Below are positions 36,101 through 43,206 of a stretch of DNA of 64,000 nucleotides, in pieces. This DNA is from Seleniivibrio woodruffii (GTDB taxonomy: Bacteria; Chrysiogenota; Deferribacteres; Deferribacterales; Geovibrionaceae). Where the stretch lies: the NCBI RefSeq assembly GCF_004339245.1, contig NZ_SMGG01000003.1:23106-87105 (forward strand). The letters run 5' to 3'. The notes beneath the pieces are model-generated. The model searched no databases and was not told where the DNA came from. It worked only from the letters and a program-made list of their open reading frames with translations. The stretch's first letter is position 1, and each line of letters opens with the position of its first letter. A program made the translations under genes and the position numbers.

Positions 36101-36685
36101 TATCTGACGGTTCACCATCATCTGCTCTTCGATGCCGTTCTCCTGAATCTCAAGGAAGAAGTCGTCCTTGCCGAGGATGTCACGGTATTCCATGGCCGCT
36201 GCCAGCGCCTCGTCATATCTGTCACGCATTATCTTTCTGGGAATCTCCCCCGCCAGACATGCGGACATGCCTATAAGCCCCTCGGAATATTCCGCAAGAA
36301 TCTCTTTGTCGATACGGGGTTTATAGTGGAAGCCCTCGAACTGCGCCTTGGAAACCAGCTTTTGCAGATTCGAAAGTCCCTTGTTGTTCTTGGCCTGCAG
36401 CACAAGGTGATAGTTCCTGTCCTGCCCCTTCTCGTATGATGTGTTTTTGCGGGTGTCCGGCGCAACGTACACCTCGCAGCCGAGAATGGGCTTAATGTCG
36501 TTTGCCAGAGCCTGTTTATAGAAATCCACTATGCCGTGCATGGTTCCGTGGTCGGATATGCCTACAATGGGCGTTGAGCCTTCGGTCTTTATCTTCTTCA
36601 TCAGATCGCCCACGATTATGGCACCGTCCAGCAGTGAATACTGGGTGTGCAGGTGCAAATGGACGAAATCTTTCTTCTGGGACAT
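33149..36685 (-). CDS. dnaE: DNA polymerase III alpha subunit
   Basis: The replicative polymerase, 1178 residues (E. coli DnaE 1160). The N-terminal PHP domain has FVHLHLHTQYSLLDGA and VGISDHGTMHG. The polymerase active site has RGSGAGSLVAY and MPDFDIDFC with the catalytic aspartates, then GLVKFDFLGL. A helix-hairpin-helix region (GYGFNKSHSAAYA) and an OB-fold C-terminal part (YVVGGLVKAI, then GELDVVVFPKVY) follow. AGAGG precedes the ATG. It is followed by thiD with a 4-bp overlap and is divergent from comEC. Confidence 0.97.
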   Translation of the reverse strand: MSQKKDFVHLHLHTQYSLLDGAIIVGDLMKKIKTEGSTPIVGISDHGTMHGIVDFYKQALANDIKPILGCEVYVAPDTRKNTSYEKGQDRNYHLVLQAKNNKGLSNLQKLVSKAQFEGFHYKPRIDKEILAEYSEGLIGMSACLAGEIPRKIMRDRYDEALAAAMEYRDILGKDDFFLEIQENGIEEQMMVNRQIIRMSKETGIPLVATNDCHYLNRGDHLSHQVLICIQTQSTVNSPNKFEIHSDQLWVKSPEEMWAAFAEVPSALTNTVAIAERCNTSIEFGNLHLPEFEVPEGYTIASYLTHLSRNGLVKKLAKIPADRHEEYHKRLQLELDVIIDKHFAGYFLIVWDFINHAHTIGVPVGPGRGSGAGSLVAYALGITDIDPIRFKLLFERFLNPERASMPDFDIDFCVRGREEVIKYVRRKYGDDRVSQIITFGKLLGRSTIRDVGRVLEVPLKDVDKLAKALPGDPGMTLRKALEKDPSLNDNFKEVEQGLDILNHAVKLEGLVRNTGMHAAGVVISDKPLNEYVPLCKGQNDEVITQFEKDTLEAVGLVKFDFLGLNNLTIIDEAIKRIRENRGIDLDISKIPLDDKKVYDLLTRGDTTGVFQLESSGMKNLLKKLKPEEFEDIIALVALYRPGPMESGMLDSFVKRKWGEEEIDYIFPQLEEILKETRGVVIYQEQVMQIAQIVAGYSLGSADNLRRAMGKKKASEMEKQKEFFLHGDGKTIPGAKKMGFDMAMAEDLFDKLAKFAGYGFNKSHSAAYAMVSYQTAYLKANFPVEYMAAILSCEIDKGEKIVTFTEECKSMGIEVHPPDINRSGASFVIDGNTIRFGLGAIKNVGMHAIEAALQVREEGGEFKNIYDYCARVDLRLSNKKVLESLVKAGAFDSTGKNRRQNLQVLEKALEEGQRKQKMEQQGIISLESFLEDETENGEQSYYFPDVTEMPENELLKMEKEVLDFYISNHPLAVYNNILKTFAVPLADVKTPDASGAYVVGGLVKAIKNIFTKKGDKMAFVTIEDMDGELDVVVFPKVYEQVIRHLVADKIIIVAGNVNHKDEEITILADAIMDVPEAVEKLTERVTVKLTSLGMTTEIISKLKTIIRTHKGDVPVSFYLERPKTYGVFINAGEDYKVKPDFDFYKEIDDLIGKGRYEIKAKAYEHKEQKPSFFKKRTGDS

Positions 36686-36770
36686 GAATACCTCTGAGTC
36701 AATTTTCCGGATGGGGGCATTGTATCAAAACCGCACTATTAATGAAATAATAAATACGTTAGAATATAGC

Positions 36771-38540
36771 ATGCTGAAAAAGATAATCCCTATGTGGCAG
36801 AGACTTAACAAAAAAACCGAGATTTTCTTTGCGCTTTCTGTCCTCTCGGCACTGGCGTTTTATCCCGCCGAGGTGCCGATGCTCATTGCCGCATTCCTCC
36901 TGCCCGCCATTTTCATAGGGAAACGGACGGGAATAGCCGTCGGCCTGTTCACAGCCGCACTGGCATATATTCTGTCGGGGCACATCCTTATCACCGAGAT
37001 AAAGAAACCCGAAGGTGACAAATGGCTCTATAAGACCACATGGGGTTCGCTCCTCGCACCCGCAGGTTTTCAGCCGGGGGACATTCTTTCTGGAAAATTC
37101 AGCAAAAAGACCTATTCGTTTCTGAAAGAGAGCAGATTCTCCGCCGGATACTACATAGCCGACCGCATCGATAAAAAAACCTCAGTACCGTTCATACAAT
37201 CCATCCTGCTGAAACGGGAGGATCTTTCCGACAGCCTGTATTTCGCATCGGGCGGAAAGGCTGTTCTGACGCAGGCGCTGGCCCTTGGCGACAGGCGGTA
37301 TATTTCGCCATCCATGAACGACCTGTTCATCGTTACCGGTCTGGGGCATCTTCTCTCCGTATCCGGAATGCACGTTGCCGTTCTGGCGGGTATGCTATAT
37401 TTTGTTTTCGGTTTTCTGCCCAGAAAACTGCGGCTGATTCCCATGATAATGTCCATGCTCCTGCTGATGCCGTTCACGGGATTCACCGTCACGGTTTGCC
37501 GTGCGGCTCTGTTCGGACTAGCTATTATGGGTGCGAAACTCCTCGACTACCGCACCGATACGGGGAAACTGCTTCTGTTCACAGCCGGCATGTTCGTTCT
37601 CATAACCCCTTCAATGCTCGGAGATATCTCGTTCATATTTTCGTTCTCCGCCGTTTTGGGACTGGTCTATCTGCCGCAGATAAAGAACTCGCTCTGGGGA
37701 GGCATAGCTGTAGGGCTTGCAGCTTCGGCGTTCATCATGCCTGCGGCGGCGGCAGTGTTCGGCATGTTCAATCCGTCCTCAGTTATCTCAACCGTGCTCC
37801 TTACCCCCGTGGTGGCTTTGCAGATGGCCTGCTTCGGTCTGTTCTGCATATTCCCGCAGCAGTCCGTTGCGCCCATACTGTTTCTGGATGAAGTGCACAT
37901 GGCAGTGGTGAAATTCTTCTCCGACTATTCAGGCTTTTTCTATCAGGTATACAAACCTGACAAATACATCATAGCCGCAATGATTGTTTTCCTGCTCTAC
38001 ACGCTCTACAGGCGGCAGGTGCTTGCGGCATGCGTCCTGCTTATGCTCCCCTATCTTCCGGCGGACAGAGCGGCAAAACCTATTGAAACGACCGTATCTA
38101 AAACTCAGACCTCGGCATCGCAGCCTCAGAACTCTCTGAAGGGTGCATATTTTATGGGCTATCAGCGGTCGAAAGCGTTTCTGATTTTGGACGGCAAAGT
38201 GCGGGTATTTTTCAAGGGGACATATGGAGATTTCAAGTATAAGTTCGTGCCGTTTCTCACCGAAAAGGGTATTTCAAAGGCTGACACAGGCACAGTTATA
38301 ATCTATAATGGCGAAAACCACCTGCTGAAGATAGCAGAGGAGAATGAGGACTACGGCGGCGTTTGCGTGAACGAGACACGGGAAGACTGCAAAGCGGTTT
38401 ATCATACCCGCAGCAATACTTACACTTGCGATGATGACAAACGTGTGCATATTCTATATAATAACGACAGAAATTGCAGAGATATGATTCTGCTCAAGCA
38501 TACGGGGGATATTGTTTTAGATGAAAGTACTTATAAATGA
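36771..38540 (+). CDS. comEC: ComEC/Rec2-family DNA-uptake channel protein
   Basis: 589 residues if it starts at ATG 36771; no strong ribosome site is seen and the frame is open further upstream inside dnaE, so the start is uncertain. The N-terminus has several membrane helices (IFFALSVLSALAFYP, VPMLIAAFLLPAIFIG). The competence core carries ITGLGHLLSVSGMHVAVLAG-like sequence and FTVTVCRAALFGLAIMGAKL. The last 150 residues are a soluble tail that lacks the metallo-beta-lactamase HxHxDH motif, so this is the short form of the family. It moves single-stranded DNA across the inner membrane in natural transformation. Its 3' end overlaps thiF by 20 bp. Confidence 0.85.
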   Translation: MLKKIIPMWQRLNKKTEIFFALSVLSALAFYPAEVPMLIAAFLLPAIFIGKRTGIAVGLFTAALAYILSGHILITEIKKPEGDKWLYKTTWGSLLAPAGFQPGDILSGKFSKKTYSFLKESRFSAGYYIADRIDKKTSVPFIQSILLKREDLSDSLYFASGGKAVLTQALALGDRRYISPSMNDLFIVTGLGHLLSVSGMHVAVLAGMLYFVFGFLPRKLRLIPMIMSMLLLMPFTGFTVTVCRAALFGLAIMGAKLLDYRTDTGKLLLFTAGMFVLITPSMLGDISFIFSFSAVLGLVYLPQIKNSLWGGIAVGLAASAFIMPAAAAVFGMFNPSSVISTVLLTPVVALQMACFGLFCIFPQQSVAPILFLDEVHMAVVKFFSDYSGFFYQVYKPDKYIIAAMIVFLLYTLYRRQVLAACVLLMLPYLPADRAAKPIETTVSKTQTSASQPQNSLKGAYFMGYQRSKAFLILDGKVRVFFKGTYGDFKYKFVPFLTEKGISKADTGTVIIYNGENHLLKIAEENEDYGGVCVNETREDCKAVYHTRSNTYTCDDDKRVHILYNNDRNCRDMILLKHTGDIVLDESTYK

Positions 38541-39327
38541 CAATGAATATTTTTTGGCTGACGATGCACTCTCAGGAGCTGGAGCTGATTTGGTCAAGCC
38601 TGATGCAGATGTTATCATACACAACGGGTTCATAGCAGGAAGACAGAGTCCGCTGAAAGACGGCGACACACTGTATCTCATAAAACGGGGCGAAATACCC
38701 ACACATGAGGAGATGCAGAACCTTATATATTCACGCCACACCCCGAAGATTGCAGACAGGATGGCAAAAGCAAGAATCGCAGTTTGCGGTCTGGGCGGAC
38801 TGGGGTCAAACATAGCCCTGAACCTCGCCAGAATGGGCGTGGGATATCTGCGGCTGATAGATTTTGACGTGGTTGAACCTTCGAACCTGAACCGCCAGCA
38901 GTATTTTGTAGATCAGCTGGGCATGAAAAAGACAGATGCCACTCTGCAAAACCTTAAGCGTGTTAACCCGTATATCGAATACGACATCCACGATCTTTAT
39001 ATCACCAAAGATAACGTTAAGGGACTGTTTGACGGATGCGATGTTATCATCGAGGCGTTCGACAGTGCCGTAAACAAGGCAATGCTAATCTCCACCGCCG
39101 CAAATGCTTATCCGGACTCATTTATCATTGGGGCATCGGGTCTGGCGGGGCTTGGCAGTTTCAAGGAATTTAGGGTGGTAAAAGCGGGAAAAAACGTGCA
39201 TATTGTAGGTGATTTCACATCCGAGGCGGCCGTTGGCAGAGGGCTTATGGCAACAAGGGTTGTGATTGCCGCAGGTATTCAGGCAAACCTCGCCGTGCGG
39301 CTTATTCTTGGCGAAACGGAGGCATAA
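38521..39327 (+). CDS. thiF: ThiF-family adenylyltransferase with N-terminal ThiS-like domain
   Basis: 268 residues. Residues 1-65 (MKVLINDNEYFLADDALSGA, then LKDGDTLYLIKRGEIP) look like a ubiquitin-fold ThiS-like domain, but without a terminal Gly-Gly. From about residue 85 it is an E1-like fold: AVCGLGGLGSNIALNLARMG with the Rossmann glycines, DFDVVEPSNLNRQQYF with the catalytic Arg, and EAFDSAVNKA. It activates the C-terminus of ThiS for sulfur transfer in thiamine thiazole synthesis. It overlaps the comEC end by 20 bp and lies 2 bp before thiS. Confidence 0.87.
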   Translation: MKVLINDNEYFLADDALSGAGADLVKPDADVIIHNGFIAGRQSPLKDGDTLYLIKRGEIPTHEEMQNLIYSRHTPKIADRMAKARIAVCGLGGLGSNIALNLARMGVGYLRLIDFDVVEPSNLNRQQYFVDQLGMKKTDATLQNLKRVNPYIEYDIHDLYITKDNVKGLFDGCDVIIEAFDSAVNKAMLISTAANAYPDSFIIGASGLAGLGSFKEFRVVKAGKNVHIVGDFTSEAAVGRGLMATRVVIAAGIQANLAVRLILGETEA

Positions 39328-39329
39328 TC

Positions 39330-39530
39330 ATGAAAATAATTCTTAACGGTGACGCTGTAGAGCTTGAAAGAGCATATACCATCAGCGAACTGATAACAAA
39401 ATACGATATGAAAAAAGAGACTGTTGTTGTTGAGCTGAACGGCGACCTGCCGGACAAAGCCACCTATGACGACACCTTCACCAAAGAGGGCGACAAAATC
39501 GAACTTATCAGATTTGTCGGCGGGGGCTGA
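39330..39530 (+). CDS. thiS: Sulfur carrier protein ThiS
   Basis: 66 residues with the ubiquitin-like fold of ThiS: MKIILNGDAVELERAYTISE, then VVVELNGDLP and EGDKIELIRFVGGG. It ends in Gly-Gly (Gly-Gly-Gly), the site of adenylation and thiocarboxylation. It gives the sulfur for the thiazole ring. It directly follows the ThiF-type gene, so the two act together. Confidence 0.95.
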   Translation: MKIILNGDAVELERAYTISELITKYDMKKETVVVELNGDLPDKATYDDTFTKEGDKIELIRFVGGG

Positions 39531-39601
39531 TAGACTTTTCTCAGCTTAAATCACTTGTCACATCGCCAACCAACGTTTAAAATATCCCTATGCGAGGGGA
39601 T

Positions 39602-40744
39602 ATGGAAGAAAAACATGAAAATCAATGTGTGGTTGAAGGGTGTGAGTTGAAACGTTCTATTCTTCATAATAAATGTGTCGTTCATTGTGCTAAAGGCAGT
39701 CCATCAGGACTTTCACCAAACTACTTCGCAAACCAATTTAATGAATATTTAAAGTGCAGAATATCTAGTTCTTCTCAAGGAGTCTGTACTCTTAACTCAG
39801 TTGTTTTTCCACATGATTGGTCTGATGATTATGATTCTTTATTTCGTGATTTTGACAAGAACATAATAATCGAATGGAAAGATTGCTCATTTAATTATAA
39901 TTTTTTACCTAGAATTAAAACTAATTTTACAAACTGCTCATTCAACAATAGTTTTTCTCATGATGATGAGCTTAACAATATGAACTTATCTTTCATTAAC
40001 TGCACTTTTAATGGGGATTTTAAACTTGAACATATTAAATCATTATCTTTGTATTTCCAAAAATGCCGCTTTAAAAACGAATTTATCATTTTTGATTGTT
40101 CGATTGAACATTTCACTCTTTTAGATTCTAATTTTAATCTTTCAGCAAAAATTTCTCAAAGCTCTTTAGGTGTAAATGAATGTATTCCTCGCATAATCAA
40201 TTCAATTTTTACTGGAATCCTGAGCTTTGAATTATCTAAATTTCCTTATGGACTACACTTTGATTCTAACATTACGCATGAGCCACCTAATTTCCGTGGC
40301 ATAGACATTTCATCGTCATCAGCAAAAAAAGTTACATCACGAGAAACATACCGTATCATCAAATTTAATCTTGATAGTGTAGGAAATATAGTTGAAGCTA
40401 ATAAGTATTTTGCTCTTGAGATGGATAAACTCTATTCCGAATTAAGCTGGAAAAAGAATCTTTCAGAAAAGTTCTTGCTTTCAATCAATAAGTATTCCTC
40501 TAACTTTGGTCAAAACTGGTGGCTACCAATCGTATGGATGATTGTCTTTGCTTCTTTGTTTTACATTTTTAGAGATTATGACCCATTTGATTATTCTTTT
40601 TTAAATGGCATTGCGTCTTTTATCATTCCTTATCAAGGTATAATAGGCGATACGCATCAAATGTCTAAGCTATTGTGTTCTATACTATTTGGTGTCTTGT
40701 TTTACCAAACGACAGTCGCTTTAAAGCGGAAGACAAGGAGATAA
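39602..40744 (+). CDS. Pentapeptide-like membrane protein with N-terminal Cys cluster
   Basis: 380 residues from ATG 39602, preceded by GCGAGGGG; the ATG at 39590 has no site. Cys9, Cys14, Cys25, His28 and Cys29 near the N-terminus could bind zinc. Residues about 90-215 contain repeating F/C-x-x-F pattern (WKDCSFNYNF, FTNCSFNNSF, FINCTFNGDF, FQKCRFKNEF), that is, pentapeptide-like right-handed beta-helix repeats with Cys in the stacked position. Two membrane segments follow at the C-terminus (WWLPIVWMIVFASLFYIF and LLCSILFGVLFYQTTVAL). The gene is more AT-rich than its neighbours and followed by a repeat cluster, so it may have been acquired. Function unknown; similar layouts are found in genes near defence or channel functions. 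Confidence 0.75.
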   Translation: MEEKHENQCVVEGCELKRSILHNKCVVHCAKGSPSGLSPNYFANQFNEYLKCRISSSSQGVCTLNSVVFPHDWSDDYDSLFRDFDKNIIIEWKDCSFNYNFLPRIKTNFTNCSFNNSFSHDDELNNMNLSFINCTFNGDFKLEHIKSLSLYFQKCRFKNEFIIFDCSIEHFTLLDSNFNLSAKISQSSLGVNECIPRIINSIFTGILSFELSKFPYGLHFDSNITHEPPNFRGIDISSSSAKKVTSRETYRIIKFNLDSVGNIVEANKYFALEMDKLYSELSWKKNLSEKFLLSINKYSSNFGQNWWLPIVWMIVFASLFYIFRDYDPFDYSFLNGIASFIIPYQGIIGDTHQMSKLLCSILFGVLFYQTTVALKRKTRR

Positions 40745-40745
40745 T

Positions 40746-40873
40746 GTAAATCCACCCCAACCCTCCTTTATCAAAGGAGGGGGTTTTAAGTCTCCCTTTA
40801 ATAAAGGGAGATTTAGAGGGATTTACATTCCTGCTTTTCTGATATGGAAGTTTGCTTCGCTACGCTCGCAAAG
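40746..40873 (+). repeat. Interspersed palindromic repeat, copy A
   Basis: About 128 bp: GTAAATCC head, CCCTCCTTTatcaAAAGGAGGG and CTCCCTTTaataAAAGGGAG hairpins, GGGATTTAC, then a GCTTCGCTACGCTCGC tail. About 90% the same as copy B at 41078. Confidence 0.8.
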
Positions 40874-41051
40874 AATTACAGTGAAACGACCGCATCACTT
40901 CCTCGTGTATTTGCTCAATGGTCTTTTCAGAGATTCCGCTTTTTTCTCCAATTTCAAGAGCACTAATAAGTTTTTCGACAGACGGACTTCGCCTCAGTTC
41001 TCCCCTTGCTCCAACTTCTTTTTTTGGTGTGACAGTTTCATATTTTTCCAT
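40860..41051 (-). CDS. Small ORF, possible ParD-like antitoxin remnant
   Basis: 63 residues, MEKYETVTPKKEVGARGELR, then SVEKLISALEIGEKSGISEK and IHEEVMRSF. The middle part resembles the DNA-binding-antitoxin tail of some CopG/ParD-type proteins, but the match is weak. The last residues come from the flanking repeat, so its native end may be lost. No toxin gene is adjacent. No good ribosome site precedes the ATG, and it may not be expressed. Confidence 0.35.
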   Translation of the reverse strand: MEKYETVTPKKEVGARGELRRSPSVEKLISALEIGEKSGISEKTIEQIHEEVMRSFHCNSLRA

Positions 41052-41077
41052 TCTTTTATCTTATCGGAAATGCAAAT

Positions 41078-41206
41078 GTAAATCCACACCAACCCTCCTT
41101 TATCAAAGGAGAGGTTTTAAGTCTCCCTTTAATAAAGGGAGATTTAGAGGGATTTCCATTATTGCAAACTAGGCGTGGAAGTTTGCTTCGCTACGCTCGC
41201 AAAGAC
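41078..41206 (+). repeat. Interspersed palindromic repeat, copy B
   Basis: The same architecture as copy A in the same orientation (GTAAATCC head, two hairpins, GATTT segment, GCTTCGCTACGCTCGC tail), with some base changes. The pair flanks the small ORF at 40860-41051. Confidence 0.8.
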
Positions 41207-41255
41207 AACAGAAGATTGCCACAGCACCTGCGGTAATCCGCAGTAATGCGCTTCT

Positions 41256-41361
41256 ATCTCCCCCTTTGGCAAAGGGGGATTAAGGGGGATTTACATTTCG
41301 CTTCCTGACGTAGAAATTCAAAGGCAAAATCCACCCCGACCCTCCTTTGATAAAGGAGGGA
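41256..41361 (+). repeat. Interspersed palindromic repeat, partial copies C and D
   Basis: CCCCCTTTggcAAAGGGGG then GGGGGATTTACAT (41256-41296), and AATCCACCCCGAC with CCCTCCTTTgataAAAGGAGGG (41327-41361). These are truncated or rearranged versions of copies A and B. Confidence 0.65.
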
Positions 41362-41370
41362 GCAAGAAAA

Positions 41371-41394
41371 AAGCCCCGCAAAATTGCAGGGCTT
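41371..41394 (-). terminator. Terminator of the rpmH-to-talC transcript
   Basis: AAGCCCCGCA/TTGCAGGGCTT arms (one mismatch); on the minus strand followed by TTTTTTCTTGC. It lies about 140 bp after talC, beyond the 41412-41535 repeat. Confidence 0.65.
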
Positions 41395-41411
41395 GGAATA
41401 CGATTCTTAAT

Positions 41412-41535
41412 GTTGATGCTCAGAACCGAGCAGTTCAAGGCGGAGGATGAAAAATATGCGCAGTGTACGTCGTAGGTACATGAGCAATATTTTTATTCCG
41501 ACAACGCAGAAATGCGAAGCGTTATCAGCATCAAC
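41412..41535. repeat. MITE-like element with GTTGATGCT terminal inverted repeats
   Basis: Terminal arms GTTGATGCT (41412-41420) and AGCATCAAC (41527-41535) bound 124 bp. The centre forms a second palindrome (AAAAATATGCGCA, TGTAC...GTACA, GAGCAATATTTTT). It ends at the talC stop codon. No coding potential. Confidence 0.6.
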
Positions 41536-42180
41536 TTATTTGACTGCGGATTCCCAGTCTTTCAGGAACTTCTCTATACCTATATCCGTCAGCGGATGTT
41601 TCATCATCTGCGTAACAACGGAATAAGGAATAGTGGCGATATCCACGCCGACTTCCTGAAGCTGGAACATGTGCGCTGTGCTTCTGATGCTTGCGGCGAT
41701 AACCTCGGTTTCAAATCCGTAGGTCTCCACAAGCTGCTGGCACTGGCTGACAACATCGATACCGTCGTGGCCTATGTCGTCCAGTCTGCCCGCAAAGGGG
41801 CTGATGTATGCCGCTCCGGCTTTGCAGGCCAGAAGAGCCTGATTTGCCGAAAAGATAAGTGTTACGTTAACGGGGATTCCCTCGCCTGCCAGAATGCTGG
41901 TGGCTTTCAGGCCGTCTTTTGTGAAAGGAACCTTAACAACGATATGCTCGCTGATCTCCGCCAGTTCTCTGCCCTCTTTCACCATGTTTTCCCAGTCCAG
42001 TGCGATAACTTCCGCACTGACAGGTCCGCACACGATTTCGCAGATCTCTGCCACGGTCTTTTTAAAATCTCTTTTTTCCTTTGCAATGAGCGAAGGGTTG
42101 GTGGTCACGCCGTCAAGGATTCCGAGGTCTTTAACCTCTTTGATCTCGCTGATGTTTGCCGTATCAAGAAACAGTTTCAT
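41536..42180 (-). CDS. Transaldolase of the TalC / fructose-6-phosphate aldolase family
   Basis: 214 residues, the short (MipB/TalC) form. The start MKLFLDTANI and the motifs GVTTNPSLIAK, VKVPFTKDGL with the Schiff-base lysine, NVTLIFSANQALLACKAGA and SPFAGRLDDIG are typical. It acts in the cytoplasm in the non-oxidative pentose phosphate pathway; whether it is a transaldolase or an F6P aldolase cannot be told from sequence. Its first 17 bases overlap the end of the small membrane protein gene upstream, so it is the last gene of the rpmH cluster transcript. Confidence 0.92.
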   Translation of the reverse strand: MKLFLDTANISEIKEVKDLGILDGVTTNPSLIAKEKRDFKKTVAEICEIVCGPVSAEVIALDWENMVKEGRELAEISEHIVVKVPFTKDGLKATSILAGEGIPVNVTLIFSANQALLACKAGAAYISPFAGRLDDIGHDGIDVVSQCQQLVETYGFETEVIAASIRSTAHMFQLQEVGVDIATIPYSVVTQMMKHPLTDIGIEKFLKDWESAVK

Positions 42181-42427
42181 TCTCTTCTCCGGTTTTCTGG
42201 GCTATGAACTTGTCCATGCTCTCTTTTGAGTCGAAGTAGTATATCTTGTCATACAGTTTCACTTTGAAATCGGTGTCCTTGCTGACATAGGTCCCTGAAA
42301 TAGGGTCTACTGCCGTCTCAAGCGGTTTCGGAGCCGCCTCCTCCCTCACCTTTTTAAGATCTTCCGGTCTGCGGAAGAGTTTAAAAGCTACGAACGCGAT
42401 AAGTGCGAAAATAAGAAATTTAACCAT
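42164..42427 (-). CDS. Small membrane-anchored YHS-like protein
   Basis: 87 residues: an N-terminal membrane helix (MVKFLIFALIAFVAFKLF), a linker, and DPISGTYVSKDTDF followed by KIYYFDSKESMDKFI. The last part resembles the YHS domain (DPVSGxxV...YxF.S...F) but lacks its usual Cys. It starts 2 bp after jag and overlaps talC by 17 bp. The function is unknown; a role in membrane-protein biogenesis is possible from position only. Confidence 0.8.
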   Translation of the reverse strand: MVKFLIFALIAFVAFKLFRRPEDLKKVREEAAPKPLETAVDPISGTYVSKDTDFKVKLYDKIYYFDSKESMDKFIAQKTGEENETVS

Positions 42428-42429
42428 TG

Positions 42430-43188
42430 CTAGTCTTCCTGCACCGATTCTTTCTCCTGCTTCGGAGCGTCGGTATTTGAGTTATTGTCACGGTTGTCAT
42501 TTCGGGGTCTGAAAGGGCGTTTGCCTCCGTCTCTGGGAGCTCCGCCTTCTCTCTGCCCGCCGGGTCTGCGCTCGGGAACGATAAGGATTTCCTTAAGGTG
42601 TCCCTCGCCTTTGCTGACGGTGCTTATGCCCTTTATCTGCTTAAGTGCGATATGGATTTCCTTACGCACCATTGTGACCATAGGAGCCATTTTAATGGGT
42701 TTGCCTGTTCTGCGGACAGTTTTTGCCAGTTTGATGGCCTTGTCTTTCAGCTGCTCGACAACTCTGTCTCTATAGTCCTCAACATCTACTATAAAAGTGC
42801 CCTCGCCGCCTTCCCAGTCCACCATACGGTTAAGCAGAAACTGCATAGCGTCAAGCATCTGCGCATTTTTGCCTATGAGCAGTTTTGAGTCGGGCGAGAT
42901 TATATTATAGATAACATCGGGATGTCTGAACTTAGTTTCAATAGTAAATTCGGTGAAACCTGCTTTTTCCAGAAGCTCCGACAGAACCAGTCTGCCTTTG
43001 CGCTTGAAAAACTCAGTGTCATTGAATTTTATCTTAACAATTGCGTTTTTGCTGCCGAATCCCAGAAAGCCTTTGCTTCCTGTCTCAAGTGTTTCAAAGG
43101 TTATAAAATCCTTGGGTATGTTATTTTCCGAGAGGAAGTTGGCAACCGCCTCATCGGGATTTTTTCCTTCTATTTCAAAATATTTCAT
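42430..43188 (-). CDS. jag: Jag/KhpB RNA-binding protein
   Basis: 252 residues. The N-terminal Jag_N domain (MKYFEIEGKNPDEAVANFL, then TLETGSKGFLGFGSKNAIVK) is followed by a KH domain (ISPDSKLLIGKNAQMLDAMQFLLNR) and an R3H domain (RDRVVEQLKDKAIKLAKTVRRTG, APMVTMVRKEIHIAL). The C-terminal tail is basic and low-complexity (PGGQREGG, PFRPRNDNRD). It binds RNA and is usually encoded beside yidC. It starts 18 bp after yidC. Confidence 0.95.
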   Translation of the reverse strand: MKYFEIEGKNPDEAVANFLSENNIPKDFITFETLETGSKGFLGFGSKNAIVKIKFNDTEFFKRKGRLVLSELLEKAGFTEFTIETKFRHPDVIYNIISPDSKLLIGKNAQMLDAMQFLLNRMVDWEGGEGTFIVDVEDYRDRVVEQLKDKAIKLAKTVRRTGKPIKMAPMVTMVRKEIHIALKQIKGISTVSKGEGHLKEILIVPERRPGGQREGGAPRDGGKRPFRPRNDNRDNNSNTDAPKQEKESVQED

Positions 43189-43206
43189 AAAGTTCCTGTC
43201 TCCGTG

